NCBI GenBank assembly: GCA_020633555.1
Contig: JACKDL010000032.1
Coordinates: 1 to 64,000, forward strand
Direction of reading: 5' to 3'
DNA: 64,000 bases
From: Myxococcales bacterium
Lineage (GTDB): Bacteria > Myxococcota_A > Bradymonadia > UBA7976 > UBA1532
Numbering within the stretch: position 1 is the first letter of the stretch; every line of letters starts with the position of its first letter. Under the pieces are notes generated by a model. It searched no databases. It was not told the DNA's origin and was given only the letters and a program-made list of their open reading frames with translations. The translations under genes were made by a program, and so were the position numbers. Of this stretch, positions 25,090 through 33,811 are shown in pieces.

Positions 25090-26840
25090 GGCGCCTCCTC
25101 GTCCAGGGGTCCCACGGCGCGGAAGGCCGGGTGACTCACCAGGGCCAGCACCAGGCCGCGGAACCGCCGCCCGTCCGCCTGGAAGGCCAGCGCCAGCTCG
25201 TCGATGGCCGGCAGCTCGCTGTACGCCTCCAGGTGACCCAGCGCGTACCGGTACAGGCGGCGCACCTGGCACGCCGCGAAGTCGTCGGTGGCGGCCACGC
25301 GCTCGGCCAGCGCCCGTCCGCCCACGAAGGGCTCGCCGCGGAACTCGCCCCGGGCGTCGATGGGGTGCCCATTCTCGGTGGTGCGCCACGCCCCCAGCGC
25401 GTCGAAGTTCTCCAGCGCCAGCCCCAGCGGATCCATGAACTGGTGGCAGCCCGCGCAGGTGGGATCCGCCGCGTGGCGCGCCAGCTTCTCGCGGGTGGTG
25501 GTGGGGGCATCGCCGCCCACGCCGTCCAGGTTGGTGGCCACGCCCGGCGGTGGCGGCGGCACGTCGAAGCACAAGAGCTGGTTCTGAATGGCCTTCCCGC
25601 GGTGGGTGGGCGAGGTCACGCTGGCGTGGGCGTTGACGGCCAGGAACCCGGCGGTGCCCAGCAGGCCGCCCCGCGGATGCCGGGGGGGTAGCTGCACCGC
25701 GGTGAAGCCCGGCCCCTCCACCGGCGGCAGCCCGTACAGGGCCGCCAGTTCGGCGTTCACGAACACGGTGCGCGTGGTCAGCAGCGCCCGCAGATCGGCG
25801 TCCTCGTCGATCACCAGCCAGCGCAGCAGCGCCTGAATCTCGCCCTGCATGGCCGCGCCCAGGGTGGGCGTCATGCGCACGAAGGCCTCGCGGTCCTTCA
25901 CCAGCCCTGGGAGCTGATCCAGCGTGAACGCCTCGGCGAAGAAGCCCAGCACGCCGCGCTCGGCGCGGGCATCGGCCAGCATGCGCTCGGCCTCGGCCCG
26001 CAGGCCCTCGGCGGTGTCCAGCAGGCCCTCGGCCGCCGCGTCCAGCAGCGCGTCGTCGGGGGCGGACTGCCACAGGAAGGCCGCCAGCCGCCCCGCCAGC
26101 TCGAAGCCCGTGAGCTGCCGGCCGTCGGGGCCGTCCTGGCCCACCTCGACCCGGAACAGGAAGTCGGGGGCCTGGAGCACCAGCGACGCGGCGCCCGCCA
26201 CCCCGCCCCACGGATCGCGGAGCTGCTCGCCCAGCCCCTGGCTCAAAGTCACCAGGGCCGCCACCTCGTCCTCGTCCAGCGGGCGCCGCCACGCCCGGCG
26301 GCCAAAGGCCCGGAAGAACTCGGCCAGGCAGCCCGGCTCGGGCTGGGCGCACCCCGTCCGCCCCGCCGGATCGGCGAAGGCGGCGGCCACCGCCTCGGTG
26401 GCGGCGGCCTCGTACTGCTCGGCGGCCCGGGGCCCGATGGTCAGCTCGCCGCCCCCGATCACGGCGAAGCCGTGCAGGGGGGTGTCAGCCTCCAACTCCG
26501 CCGCCACCTCGACCCCCAGCAGGTCGCGCAGGCTGTTGCGGTACTGGCCCACGGTCAGGCGCTGCAGGCGTGGGCTGATGGGCTCGAAGGGGTCTTCGGG
26601 CTCGGGGAGCGCGGCGTCGTCGTTCGCCGGGGCGGCGTCACGCGCCGGGGAGGCACCGCCATCCTGGGCGTCCGCCGCGTCGGGGAACGATCCGCCGTCC
26701 TGCGTGGGGGCCAACGCAGCGGGTGCGGGGCCCGTGGGGCCGCCGTCGCCGTCGCTGGCGGGCACCGTCAGGGTCCCCGCGCAGCCGCCCAGGCCCACCG
26801 CCAGCGCGGTGAGCGCGATCAGTCGTCGAAGTGTATGCAT
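25086..26840 (-). CDS. DUF1587/1592/1588-family lipoprotein with CxxCH motif
   Basis: A 584-residue lipoprotein, ATG at 26840, lipobox GLGGC, then an Ala/Asp linker. Domains in order: DUF1587-like RLTVGQYRNSLRDLLGV (about 95), DUF1595/1592 (AFGRRAWRRPLDEDEVAAL, FLFRVEVG, AGRLAAFLWQS), DUF1588 (GLLGTAGFLAVNAH, SPTHRGKAIQNQLLC), and a PTCAGCHQFMDPLG motif (about 460) of the type that binds c-type heme, then a DUF1585-like end. Such proteins pair with DUF1552. An extracytoplasmic redox or polymer-degrading role has been suggested for the family but is not settled. The start is only 25 bp from the divergent lipoprotein gene. Confidence 0.9.
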   Translation of the reverse strand: MHTLRRLIALTALAVGLGGCAGTLTVPASDGDGGPTGPAPAALAPTQDGGSFPDAADAQDGGASPARDAAPANDDAALPEPEDPFEPISPRLQRLTVGQYRNSLRDLLGVEVAAELEADTPLHGFAVIGGGELTIGPRAAEQYEAAATEAVAAAFADPAGRTGCAQPEPGCLAEFFRAFGRRAWRRPLDEDEVAALVTLSQGLGEQLRDPWGGVAGAASLVLQAPDFLFRVEVGQDGPDGRQLTGFELAGRLAAFLWQSAPDDALLDAAAEGLLDTAEGLRAEAERMLADARAERGVLGFFAEAFTLDQLPGLVKDREAFVRMTPTLGAAMQGEIQALLRWLVIDEDADLRALLTTRTVFVNAELAALYGLPPVEGPGFTAVQLPPRHPRGGLLGTAGFLAVNAHASVTSPTHRGKAIQNQLLCFDVPPPPPGVATNLDGVGGDAPTTTREKLARHAADPTCAGCHQFMDPLGLALENFDALGAWRTTENGHPIDARGEFRGEPFVGGRALAERVAATDDFAACQVRRLYRYALGHLEAYSELPAIDELALAFQADGRRFRGLVLALVSHPAFRAVGPLDEEAP

Positions 26841-26865
26841 GGCAGCGGCTATGGTAGCAGCACCC

Positions 26866-28110
26866 ATGCGTCCATGCCTGCCCATCCTGACCCTGGCGCT
26901 CGCCCTCTGCGCCTGCGCCGATCCCGAGCCGGCCCGCGTGCTGGTGGACGGCGGCGCCGCCGCCGACGGGGCCTTGCTGGCCGACGGCCCGGCGGCTGAT
27001 CGGGGCCTGCCCCCCGATCAGGCCCCGCCCGACAGCGCGGTGGTCATCGACGCCGAGCCGCCCCCGCCCACCTGCGCCGACGACGATCAGGACGGCGACG
27101 GCTACGGCACCGGCCCCGCATGCCCCGCGCCCGACTGCGACGACGGCAACGCCGCCATCTACCCGGGCGCTGTCGAGGCGTGCGACGGGGGCGACGACGA
27201 CTGCGACGGCGTGGTGGACGAGGGCCTGTACACGGCCCGCTGCGGCGTGGGCGCCTGCGCCCGTGAGGTGCCCAACTGCCTGGACGGGGCCCCCAACCTG
27301 TGCGAGCCCGGCGAGCCCGTGCCCGAGACCTGCAACGGCGAGGATGACGACTGCGACGGCGCCATCGACGAGGCCGCAGGCGACGCCGCTTGCGGGGTCG
27401 GGGCCTGCGTGCGCGCCGCCACCTGCGGCCCGGACGGGCCCGTCTGCAACCCGGCCGAACCCGCGGCCGAGGCGTGCAACGGCGTGGACGACGACTGCGA
27501 CGGCGCCACCGACGAGGCCCTGCTTGGCGCGGGCACCGAAGTGCGCAGCTACGCCCAGGACCTCCAGCCCCGCCACGGCGGCTGCGACGGCTACGGGCAG
27601 CGCATCGGCCCCGAGTGCAACGCCGCCATCCACCGTCACTGCGCCGATCAGGGCTGCCGCGACGCCGGCTTCGGGCCGGTGGAGAACTCGGGCGATGTGG
27701 CGCACATCACCTGCCTGGCGGCCGAGAAGCACAACGTGCCCTTCGGCGACCTGCAGGCCCGCCACCCCGGCTGCGGGGACGGGCGGCCGGTGGTGAGCCC
27801 CGACTGCAACGCGGCCATCCACCGCTGGTGCGCGGCGAACGGCTACCTCAGCGGGTTCGGCCCCCTGGAACACGGTGGCGGCGCCATGCTGGTGGCGTGC
27901 ATTCCAGGCGAGCAGGGCCAGATCTTCCAGCCCAGCTACAGCGGCGACCTGGCGGGGCGCCACGCCCCCTGCAACGGCACCACGCAGCGCATGGGCCCCG
28001 ACTGCAACGCAGCCATCCACCGCTGGTGCCGCGGGCAGGGCTTCGAGAGCGGCTTCGGCCCCATCGAGAACTCGGGCGACACGGGGGTGGTGACGTGCGT
28101 GCGGCGCTGA
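26866..28110 (+). CDS. Lipoprotein with MopE-like repeats and three CNAAIHRWC domains
   Basis: A 414-residue lipoprotein, ATG at 26866; leader ending LALCAC. After an Asp/Pro/Ala linker come a DxDxDG calcium-type loop (DDDQDGDGYG, about 70) and three MopE-like units (CDGGDDDCDGVVDEG, CNGEDDDCDGAIDEA, CNGVDDDCDGATDEA). Residues about 225-414 are three copies of a unit of about 62 residues: DLQxRHxxC, CNAAIHRxC, GFGPxENSGD, final Cys. Each unit has four or more cysteines. I do not recognise this domain. A surface, disulfide-stabilised, calcium-binding protein is likely. It is divergent from the DUF1592 gene, 25 bp between starts. Confidence 0.83.
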   Translation: MRPCLPILTLALALCACADPEPARVLVDGGAAADGALLADGPAADRGLPPDQAPPDSAVVIDAEPPPPTCADDDQDGDGYGTGPACPAPDCDDGNAAIYPGAVEACDGGDDDCDGVVDEGLYTARCGVGACAREVPNCLDGAPNLCEPGEPVPETCNGEDDDCDGAIDEAAGDAACGVGACVRAATCGPDGPVCNPAEPAAEACNGVDDDCDGATDEALLGAGTEVRSYAQDLQPRHGGCDGYGQRIGPECNAAIHRHCADQGCRDAGFGPVENSGDVAHITCLAAEKHNVPFGDLQARHPGCGDGRPVVSPDCNAAIHRWCAANGYLSGFGPLEHGGGAMLVACIPGEQGQIFQPSYSGDLAGRHAPCNGTTQRMGPDCNAAIHRWCRGQGFESGFGPIENSGDTGVVTCVRR

Positions 28111-29012
28111 TCCTGGGCGTGGGGCTGCTGGTCCTGGGCGCCTGCAACGACGACCCACCGCGGCGGATCAGCCGCGACGCCCGCCCCGGCCCCAGCGACG
28201 CGCTGCCGCTGAGCGACGCATTGCCGCGCCCCGACGCCGACACGGTGGACGCCGGGCCCGGCGACCAGGGCGCGCCAGACCTGAGCCCCCTGGATGGGGC
28301 CGTCCCCGACGCCTCCGTCGCCGACCTGGCCGCCCCCGACCTGGCGCCGCCTGCGTTGGACCTGGCCGTCCCCGACATGGCCCCGCCCGAGCTGGACCTT
28401 GCCGTCCCCGACATGGCCGAGCCGGACCTGGCCATCCCCGACATGGCCGAGCCCGACATGGCCGAGCCCGATCTCGCGCCGCCCGATCTGGGCATCCCGG
28501 GCGTGCCCCCGGGCCGAACCCCCTGCGACCTGTGGGGCGAAGGCTGGGTGCTGTGGGCCTTCCACTACGACGCCGGCAGCCGCAGCCCCCGCATCGACAC
28601 CTGGGACGCCACCTGCGAGTACGGGTTCCAGAACCAGGCCTGCAGCGTCTACGACATCTGCCGCGGCGGCATTGGCTGCGAGGTCCCCCGGCTGAACGAT
28701 GGCGCGGTGCACCTGAGCGCCAGCAACTACTACCTGCAGATCCGCTTCAGCGTGGCGGGGCTGGCCTTCAACCGGGCGGCGCTGTTCGTCGAAGCCCGCG
28801 GCACCCGCGGGAGCGGCCGGTTCAACGCCCTCCAGCCGGGCCTTGGGGGCGGCTTCCAGGTGGAGCAGGTCGACGGCCAGGCGTACCGCTGGTACGGCAT
28901 GGACTGGAGCGAGCTGATCTCGCCCGCCGACGATCCCGGCCTGACCGCCGTGCGCATCGAGCCCGACAACAGCACGGTGGCGGTGCGCAGCGTGGCCCTC
29001 TGCGTGCGCTGA
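28095..29012 (+). CDS. Lipoprotein with Asp-Pro-Ala repeat linker and lectin-like C-terminal domain
   Basis: A 305-residue lipoprotein. GTG start at 28095 inside the previous gene (16-bp overlap, GGGGGTGG upstream); lipobox VLGAC. Residues about 25-135 are a low-complexity PDMA/PDLA linker. The C-terminal 165 residues hold six cysteines and beta-strand-like sequence (FHYDAGSRSPRIDTWDATCEYG, FSVAGLAFNRAALFVEARG) ending SVALCVR, which looks like a small beta-sandwich. I cannot name the family. The overlap with the previous gene suggests the two surface proteins are made together. Confidence 0.78.
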   Translation: MRAALILGVGLLVLGACNDDPPRRISRDARPGPSDALPLSDALPRPDADTVDAGPGDQGAPDLSPLDGAVPDASVADLAAPDLAPPALDLAVPDMAPPELDLAVPDMAEPDLAIPDMAEPDMAEPDLAPPDLGIPGVPPGRTPCDLWGEGWVLWAFHYDAGSRSPRIDTWDATCEYGFQNQACSVYDICRGGIGCEVPRLNDGAVHLSASNYYLQIRFSVAGLAFNRAALFVEARGTRGSGRFNALQPGLGGGFQVEQVDGQAYRWYGMDWSELISPADDPGLTAVRIEPDNSTVAVRSVALCVR

Positions 29013-29048
29013 TTGCACGGCCCGGAGGCCAGGCGTACCCTGCCCGCC

Positions 29049-29957
29049 ATGGACTTCACGCGAACCCCGAACATCGCCATCTTCGCCGACTACGAGAACA
29101 TCGCCATCGGCGTGCGCAACGGCCGTTACGGCGACTTCGACATCGATCTGGTCCTGGAGCGCCTGCTCGACAAGGGCAAGATCGTCGTCAAGAAGGCCTA
29201 CGCCGACTGGACGCGCTACAAGACGGCCCGCCGGCCCCTGCACGAGGCCGCCTTCGAGCTCATCGAGATCCCCCACGTCTCGTACTCGGGCAAGAACTCC
29301 GCCGACATCCGCCTGGTCGTCGACGCCCTGGACCTCTGCTACACCAAGGATCACATCGACGTCTTCGTGGTGATCTCGGGTGACAGCGACTTCTCGCCGC
29401 TCGTGAGCAAGCTGCGCGAGAACGCCAAGAAGGTCATCGCCATGGGCGTGAAGAACTCCACCAGCGACCTGCTGGTGGAGAACTGCGACGAGTTCATCTA
29501 CTACGACGATCTGGTGCGCGAGAAGCCGGGCAAGCCCCGCAAGCGCAAGAAGCGGCGCGGCGGTGGGGACCGCGAGGACCGCCCCGAGGCCAACGAGGCC
29601 ACCGACGAGGCGCCCGAGGTGGCCGAAGAGCCGCCCGCGCCCCCCACCGAGCCACCCCCGGCCCCGGTGGCCGAGCCCGAGGAGCCGCCCAAGTCCGTCG
29701 AGGAGCGCAAACTCGAGGCGCTGGAGATGGTGCTGGACACCGCCGACCGCCTGTTCCGCGACCGCGATGACAACCTGTGGGGCTCGATGGTCAAGCAGAC
29801 GCTGAAGCGCAAGCGCCCCAACTTCAGCGAGACCTTCCACGGCTACCGCAACTTCAACGAGCTGCTCGAGGACGCCGCCGAGCGCGGCATGCTCGAGATC
29901 CAGAAGGACGAGCGCAGCGGCGGCTACGTGATCGTGGGCTTCGGCCCCCACGCCTGA
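29049..29957 (+). CDS. NYN (LabA-type) domain protein with C-terminal OST-HTH/LOTUS domain
   Basis: A 302-residue cytoplasmic protein, ATG at 29049. The NYN/PIN-like domain (residues about 7-165) shows FADYENI, SADIRLVVDAL and the SGDSDFSPLV motif, the acidic residues expected for metal-dependent RNase activity. A Lys/Arg-rich stretch (KPRKRKKRRGGG) and a Pro/Glu linker lead to a winged-helix OST-HTH/LOTUS domain (about 217-300: KQTLKRKRPNFSETFHGYRNFNELLEDAAERGML). This architecture is known for RNA-binding, RNA-cleaving proteins, partly with regulatory or defence roles. It is convergent with the SpoIID gene. Confidence 0.92.
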   Translation: MDFTRTPNIAIFADYENIAIGVRNGRYGDFDIDLVLERLLDKGKIVVKKAYADWTRYKTARRPLHEAAFELIEIPHVSYSGKNSADIRLVVDALDLCYTKDHIDVFVVISGDSDFSPLVSKLRENAKKVIAMGVKNSTSDLLVENCDEFIYYDDLVREKPGKPRKRKKRRGGGDREDRPEANEATDEAPEVAEEPPAPPTEPPPAPVAEPEEPPKSVEERKLEALEMVLDTADRLFRDRDDNLWGSMVKQTLKRKRPNFSETFHGYRNFNELLEDAAERGMLEIQKDERSGGYVIVGFGPHA

Positions 29958-29961
29958 CGCC

Positions 29962-31563
29962 CTACCACAGCCGCTCCAAGCGCGCGCCCGGGTAGTAGTG
30001 GTCGAGGATCCGGCGGTAGTCCCAGCCCGCCTGGGCCTGCCCCACCGCGCCGTGCTGGCACAGGCCCACGCCGTGCCCGAAGCCCCCGCCGCGGAACACC
30101 CACTGGTCGGGCTCGCCGTCCGGGTGGCCGCCCTCGCGGCGGGCCACCCACAGCCCGCTCTTCAGCCCCCCCAGCAGCTTGCGGTTCAGGTGCTCGCCGC
30201 GCACCTCGTGGGCCCCCTGGGTGCCCTCGTAGCGCACCACGATGGCGCGCCCGCTCCGACCACGCCGCAGCACCCGGATGCCCCGCACCGCGCCAATGTC
30301 GGCGCGCCGCCGGATGCGGGCGCTCACCGCCCGACCGGGCCGGCGCACCCGCCAGCGAAAGACCCCCGACCGGGTCCCGGTGGGCTGGCACCAGGCCGCA
30401 GGGGCCTCTTCGATGAAGCGGGCCACGGCCGCCTCGGAGTGCGGGCTGTGGGCGCCGGGCCCATCGGGGCGCCCGGTGAGCACCGCGTCGGGCGCGCCGC
30501 CCCACATGACGTGGAAGGCCTCGGTGTGGCCGCCGCAGGCTGAGCCGTACACCGACTCGGTGAGCCCCCCTGCATCCACCAGCAGCGCCCCCCGCGTGGC
30601 CCGCACCGCCGCGGTGGCCGCGTCCGACAGATGGGTGCGCCCGGTGTAGACCTGGCAGTGGGTGGACGCGCAGACGTGGTAAGGCTCGCCGGGGTGGCGG
30701 GTGCCCAGCCGCGCGATGAGCTGACCCCGGGCAGCCACTGCCTGCGCCTTCAGCGCCTCGGCGGGCGCCCGGGGGAACAGCTCCGAGGGCACCGTGCCCT
30801 CGAGGATCTGCTCGGCCGGCGCGGTCTCCAGCGCCAGGAGGTGCCCGTCGGCGCCGATCAGCAGATCGATCAGGCCCCCGAAGCGGCGCGTCTTGTCGCG
30901 CTGCTTGCGCCAGGGCACCCCGCCCAGGACCACCGTCTGGCCCTCGTCGTCGGCGCGCACGCTCAGCAGGTCCCGAGCGCGGATCTCCAGCCCGTCGTCC
31001 GACCGTGCCACCACCCAGCCGCTGGGCCGGTCCACCCACTGCTCGTACACGCGCCCGGTGAACTGCGGCAGCCCGCCCCCCGCGCGCTGGGCGGCCCGCA
31101 GGCTGTCCGCGGGCGACACGCCCACCGCCACGGTCCGCGTGTCCACGCTCAGCGGGCCGAGCCCCAGGGTGGCCCCCCGCTCGAAGGCCCGCGCCTCCAG
31201 GCCCTTGCCGCGCCAGCGCGCCAGGGCCGCCGCCGTGCGCTGGGGATCGGCGGCCGAGAAGCGCTCGATCACCGGCCACCAGCGCCGCGTGCCGGGCGTC
31301 ACCCCTTCGAGGGTGATGCGCCAGCGGCGCCCCGGGGGAGTGACCAGCGCCTCCTCGGACCCGCCGCGCAGGTGCCACCGCAGGGGGGACGCGCTCTCCA
31401 GCCACAGCCGCCGTCGGCCTTGCTGCAGGCGCACGGTGACGAGCGGCTGCCCCGAGCGATCGAAGAGCAGGCGCTTCGTATAGAGGACTTCCAGGCGGTC
31501 GTGGGTGGACGCGCCCAGCGCGGTGGTGACCACCAGCGCCAGCTTGGACCAGATGAGGTGCAC
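29962..31563 (-). CDS. SpoIID/LytB-domain protein
   Basis: A 533-residue exported protein. GTG start at 31563 without a strong ribosome site; hydrophobic N-terminus LALVVTTALGAS. The C-terminal two-thirds is a SpoIID domain: ETAPAEQILEGTVPSELFP with the catalytic Glu, EALKAQAVAARGQLIARLG, CASTHCQVYTG, SACGGHTE and the terminal GGGFGHGVGLCQHGA. SpoIID-type enzymes are lytic transglycosylases acting on peptidoglycan strands lacking stem peptides, so with the amidase at 1458 the window encodes two wall-cleaving activities. The N-terminal third is unassigned. Confidence 0.9.
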   Translation of the reverse strand: MHLIWSKLALVVTTALGASTHDRLEVLYTKRLLFDRSGQPLVTVRLQQGRRRLWLESASPLRWHLRGGSEEALVTPPGRRWRITLEGVTPGTRRWWPVIERFSAADPQRTAAALARWRGKGLEARAFERGATLGLGPLSVDTRTVAVGVSPADSLRAAQRAGGGLPQFTGRVYEQWVDRPSGWVVARSDDGLEIRARDLLSVRADDEGQTVVLGGVPWRKQRDKTRRFGGLIDLLIGADGHLLALETAPAEQILEGTVPSELFPRAPAEALKAQAVAARGQLIARLGTRHPGEPYHVCASTHCQVYTGRTHLSDAATAAVRATRGALLVDAGGLTESVYGSACGGHTEAFHVMWGGAPDAVLTGRPDGPGAHSPHSEAAVARFIEEAPAAWCQPTGTRSGVFRWRVRRPGRAVSARIRRRADIGAVRGIRVLRRGRSGRAIVVRYEGTQGAHEVRGEHLNRKLLGGLKSGLWVARREGGHPDGEPDQWVFRGGGFGHGVGLCQHGAVGQAQAGWDYRRILDHYYPGARLERLW

Positions 31564-31642
31564 CGCCGCCCCTTACCGGGCGGCGAGGGGGCTGGCAAGA
31601 GAGGGGGACGGGAGGGACCGGTCAGGCGGGGTACGCCCCGGC

Positions 31643-32353
31643 TCAGTCCCGATCGCCGCCCATGGTGAACCGCAGCACGTACCAGAACAGGGTGGCCAGC
31701 GCCGAGTACAGCGCCAGCGCCGCCGCCACATGAGCGCCCACCGGGTAGTGATGCAGCACGTTCGACGTGTAGTAGAGGATGTAGCCCGACATCAGCAGGA
31801 TCATCGCGCCAGCGAACAGCGTGCCCAGCGAGAAGCCGAACAGGATGGCCGCCACGATGATGCCGAAGGCCGCGAAGCCGGCGAGCTGGAGCGCCCGCCC
31901 CATGAAGCTGAAGTCCTTCTTCGTGATGAAGACCGACGCCGTGAGGCCCCCGAACACCACCAGGGTCATCACCGCCGCCGTCGGCAACACCTTGGGATCA
32001 CTGTAGAAAGCCGCGATGAACAGCAGCGGCACGAAGATGACCGCCTCGGCCACCGCGTACAGCCCCAGGCCCACATACTGCATGGCCTGGTTGGTGGGCT
32101 GGGCCGCCCAGCGCTGGGCCACGAAGGACACCACGCCGAAGAGCCCCAGCACCACGAGCCACGAGAACTGGCTGCCGGCCAGCTTGGTCAGCATCCAGGG
32201 CGCGAAGGCCGAGTTCACCAGGCCGTAGGCCACGGCCGTGGTCAACAGCACGGCGCCGGCCAGGTGCAGGTAGGTCAGGCGCAGGAACTCCGCCCGCTCG
32301 TTCACCGAGGCGTGGGCGGCCGCGCGCGTCTGGAAGTCCACATAACCCGCCAT
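31643..32353 (-). CDS. Bax inhibitor-1/YccA family membrane protein
   Basis: A 236-residue integral membrane protein with seven hydrophobic helices. ATG at 32353 directly after a strong GGAGG. BI-1 family features: VNERAEFLRLTYLHLAGAV at the N-terminus, FGGLTASVFITKKDFSFMG, and the C-terminal SGYILYYTSNVLHHY followed by ALALYSALATLFWYVLR. Bacterial members (YccA, YbhL, BsYetJ) are implicated in calcium leak or FtsH regulation. Acts in the inner membrane; no obvious operon partner. Confidence 0.92.
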   Translation of the reverse strand: MAGYVDFQTRAAAHASVNERAEFLRLTYLHLAGAVLLTTAVAYGLVNSAFAPWMLTKLAGSQFSWLVVLGLFGVVSFVAQRWAAQPTNQAMQYVGLGLYAVAEAVIFVPLLFIAAFYSDPKVLPTAAVMTLVVFGGLTASVFITKKDFSFMGRALQLAGFAAFGIIVAAILFGFSLGTLFAGAMILLMSGYILYYTSNVLHHYPVGAHVAAALALYSALATLFWYVLRFTMGGDRD

Positions 32354-32483
32354 GGGGTCCTCCTTTTCGAGGCAGAGAGCGACGGCCCTGGGATGCCCGC
32401 GTGGGCCGCCGCGATGCGGGCCCACTGTGCGCACGGCGCCAGCCCGCCGCAACGGGCCCGGGCGCAACGCCAACCCCAGAAAC

Positions 32484-32509
32484 GAAAAAAGGCGCCCCGT
32501 GGGGCGCCC
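32484..32509 (-). terminator. Rho-independent terminator of the outer-membrane protein gene
   Basis: On the minus strand GGGCGCCCC-AC-GGGGCGCC is followed by six T. It lies about 26 bp after the stop of the minus-strand gene at 32535, so it should end that transcript. Confidence 0.85.
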
Positions 32510-32534
32510 TTCCTCCGTCAGCGCGGACCTCGGC

Positions 32535-33575
32535 TCACATCATGCCGGTGATGAAGATCGAGTACAGCGTGCTGGTGTGGAGCTGCGGGGTGTCGTCGAA
32601 GAAGGGGTTGCTCACCGTGGTGTTGTCCAGATCGTAGAAGTCCCGGAAGGTGAGCATGGACAGGCCCACGGCGATGTGGTTCGTCCACGAGTCCGCCGCG
32701 TCCTCGCCGCCGGCCGCCTCGTTGAAGGCGTCCGCCGCGCCACCGCCGAGCTGCTTCATCTGGTAGCGGATGCTGAAGCTGGTGCCGTGGTACAGGCCCG
32801 AGGTCTGCAGTCCCGTCTGGGCCGGCGCGCCTTCGTCCACGTTGCTGGCCGTGAACTCGTCATCGGGCCCGTAGACCGCGCTGATCCAGTTCTGCCAGAA
32901 GTAGCTGCCGCCCAGGAACAGGCCGGGCACAGGCTGGTAGCTCAGGCCCAGGCTCCAGCCGGTGGTGCCGGCCTGGTTCGCCACGCCCACGTCAGCCCCG
33001 GAGACGCGCACGTTGTCCGGCGCCTTCTTGGCGTCGATCTGGGCGGTGGAGTTCTCGAGGATGTTCAGGCCGGCCGAGGCGCTCGCGCTGACGATGATGC
33101 CCGCCGGCGCGATCCACGTGACGCCCACGCTGGGCCCGGTGCTGAAGCCGATGCCCAGGGCCCGCGAGAAGTTCGAGAAGGCGACGTTGTTGTCGAGCGA
33201 GGCCGTGAACAGCACCGGCCCGACCTTGGCGAAGTTCCAGTTCGCCCCGAAGTTCAGGTCCGACATCTGGGTGATGCCGGGCTGGGTCTGGAACTGGAAG
33301 AACGCCCGCTGGGAGCTCTCGTAGATGGCCTTCGTGAAGTTGAAGCTGCCGTAGAAGGTGACGCCATCGAGCTGCGGCGGCGCGTAGAACAGCGACGCGG
33401 CAATGCGGGCGCCGACCGCCCCGAAGTTGCCGCCCTCGGTGGGCACGAAGGTCGAGTGGCGCGCCCGGGAGGACAACGTGAACTGCCCCGAGATGGGGAA
33501 CTCTTCCTTCTTGGCGTGCGACAGCGCGGGCAGGGCCAACGCGCAGGCGACCACGATGCTCGAGAGCCTCTTCAA
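32535..33575 (-). CDS. Predicted outer-membrane beta-barrel protein
   Basis: A 346-residue protein. I choose the TTG at 33575, eight bases after GAGGAGG; it gives MKRLSSIVVACALALPALSHA, a clean signal peptide. The mature part has alternating hydrophobic/aromatic strands (GVTFYGSFNFTKA, LFTASLDNNVAFSNF, WSLGLSYQPVPGLFLGGSYFW) and few cysteines, as in porin-like barrels. No named family. It has its own terminator downstream and is divergent from the ECF sigma gene, 236 bp away. Confidence 0.82.
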   Translation of the reverse strand: MKRLSSIVVACALALPALSHAKKEEFPISGQFTLSSRARHSTFVPTEGGNFGAVGARIAASLFYAPPQLDGVTFYGSFNFTKAIYESSQRAFFQFQTQPGITQMSDLNFGANWNFAKVGPVLFTASLDNNVAFSNFSRALGIGFSTGPSVGVTWIAPAGIIVSASASAGLNILENSTAQIDAKKAPDNVRVSGADVGVANQAGTTGWSLGLSYQPVPGLFLGGSYFWQNWISAVYGPDDEFTASNVDEGAPAQTGLQTSGLYHGTSFSIRYQMKQLGGGAADAFNEAAGGEDAADSWTNHIAVGLSMLTFRDFYDLDNTTVSNPFFDDTPQLHTSTLYSIFITGMM

Positions 33576-33811
33576 AGCGGAACCTCCTCGGGGGGCGCCG
33601 GATCCGCTCCGCGGGGCCGACGTGTCCCCGGTCCGTGCCAGGAGCCCGCCAGCGTAGAAAAACTGGCGCGACCGCCCGGCAGCGGCCCGGTGGCGAAACC
33701 GCGACGGCATAGCACAGGGCTCGCGGCGCGTGCCAGAGGATCCGCCCCGTTGCCCGGCATCGGTGGGCGTGCGAAGGTCGCCTTCGACCGCCCGGACGCG
33801 CCGCGAACCGA

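Noticed and set aside
23770..26352. Long upstream extension of the DUF1552 frame
   Set aside because: The GTG at 25089 overlaps the DUF1592 stop and precedes a Tat leader; the extension lies inside the DUF1592 gene in another frame.
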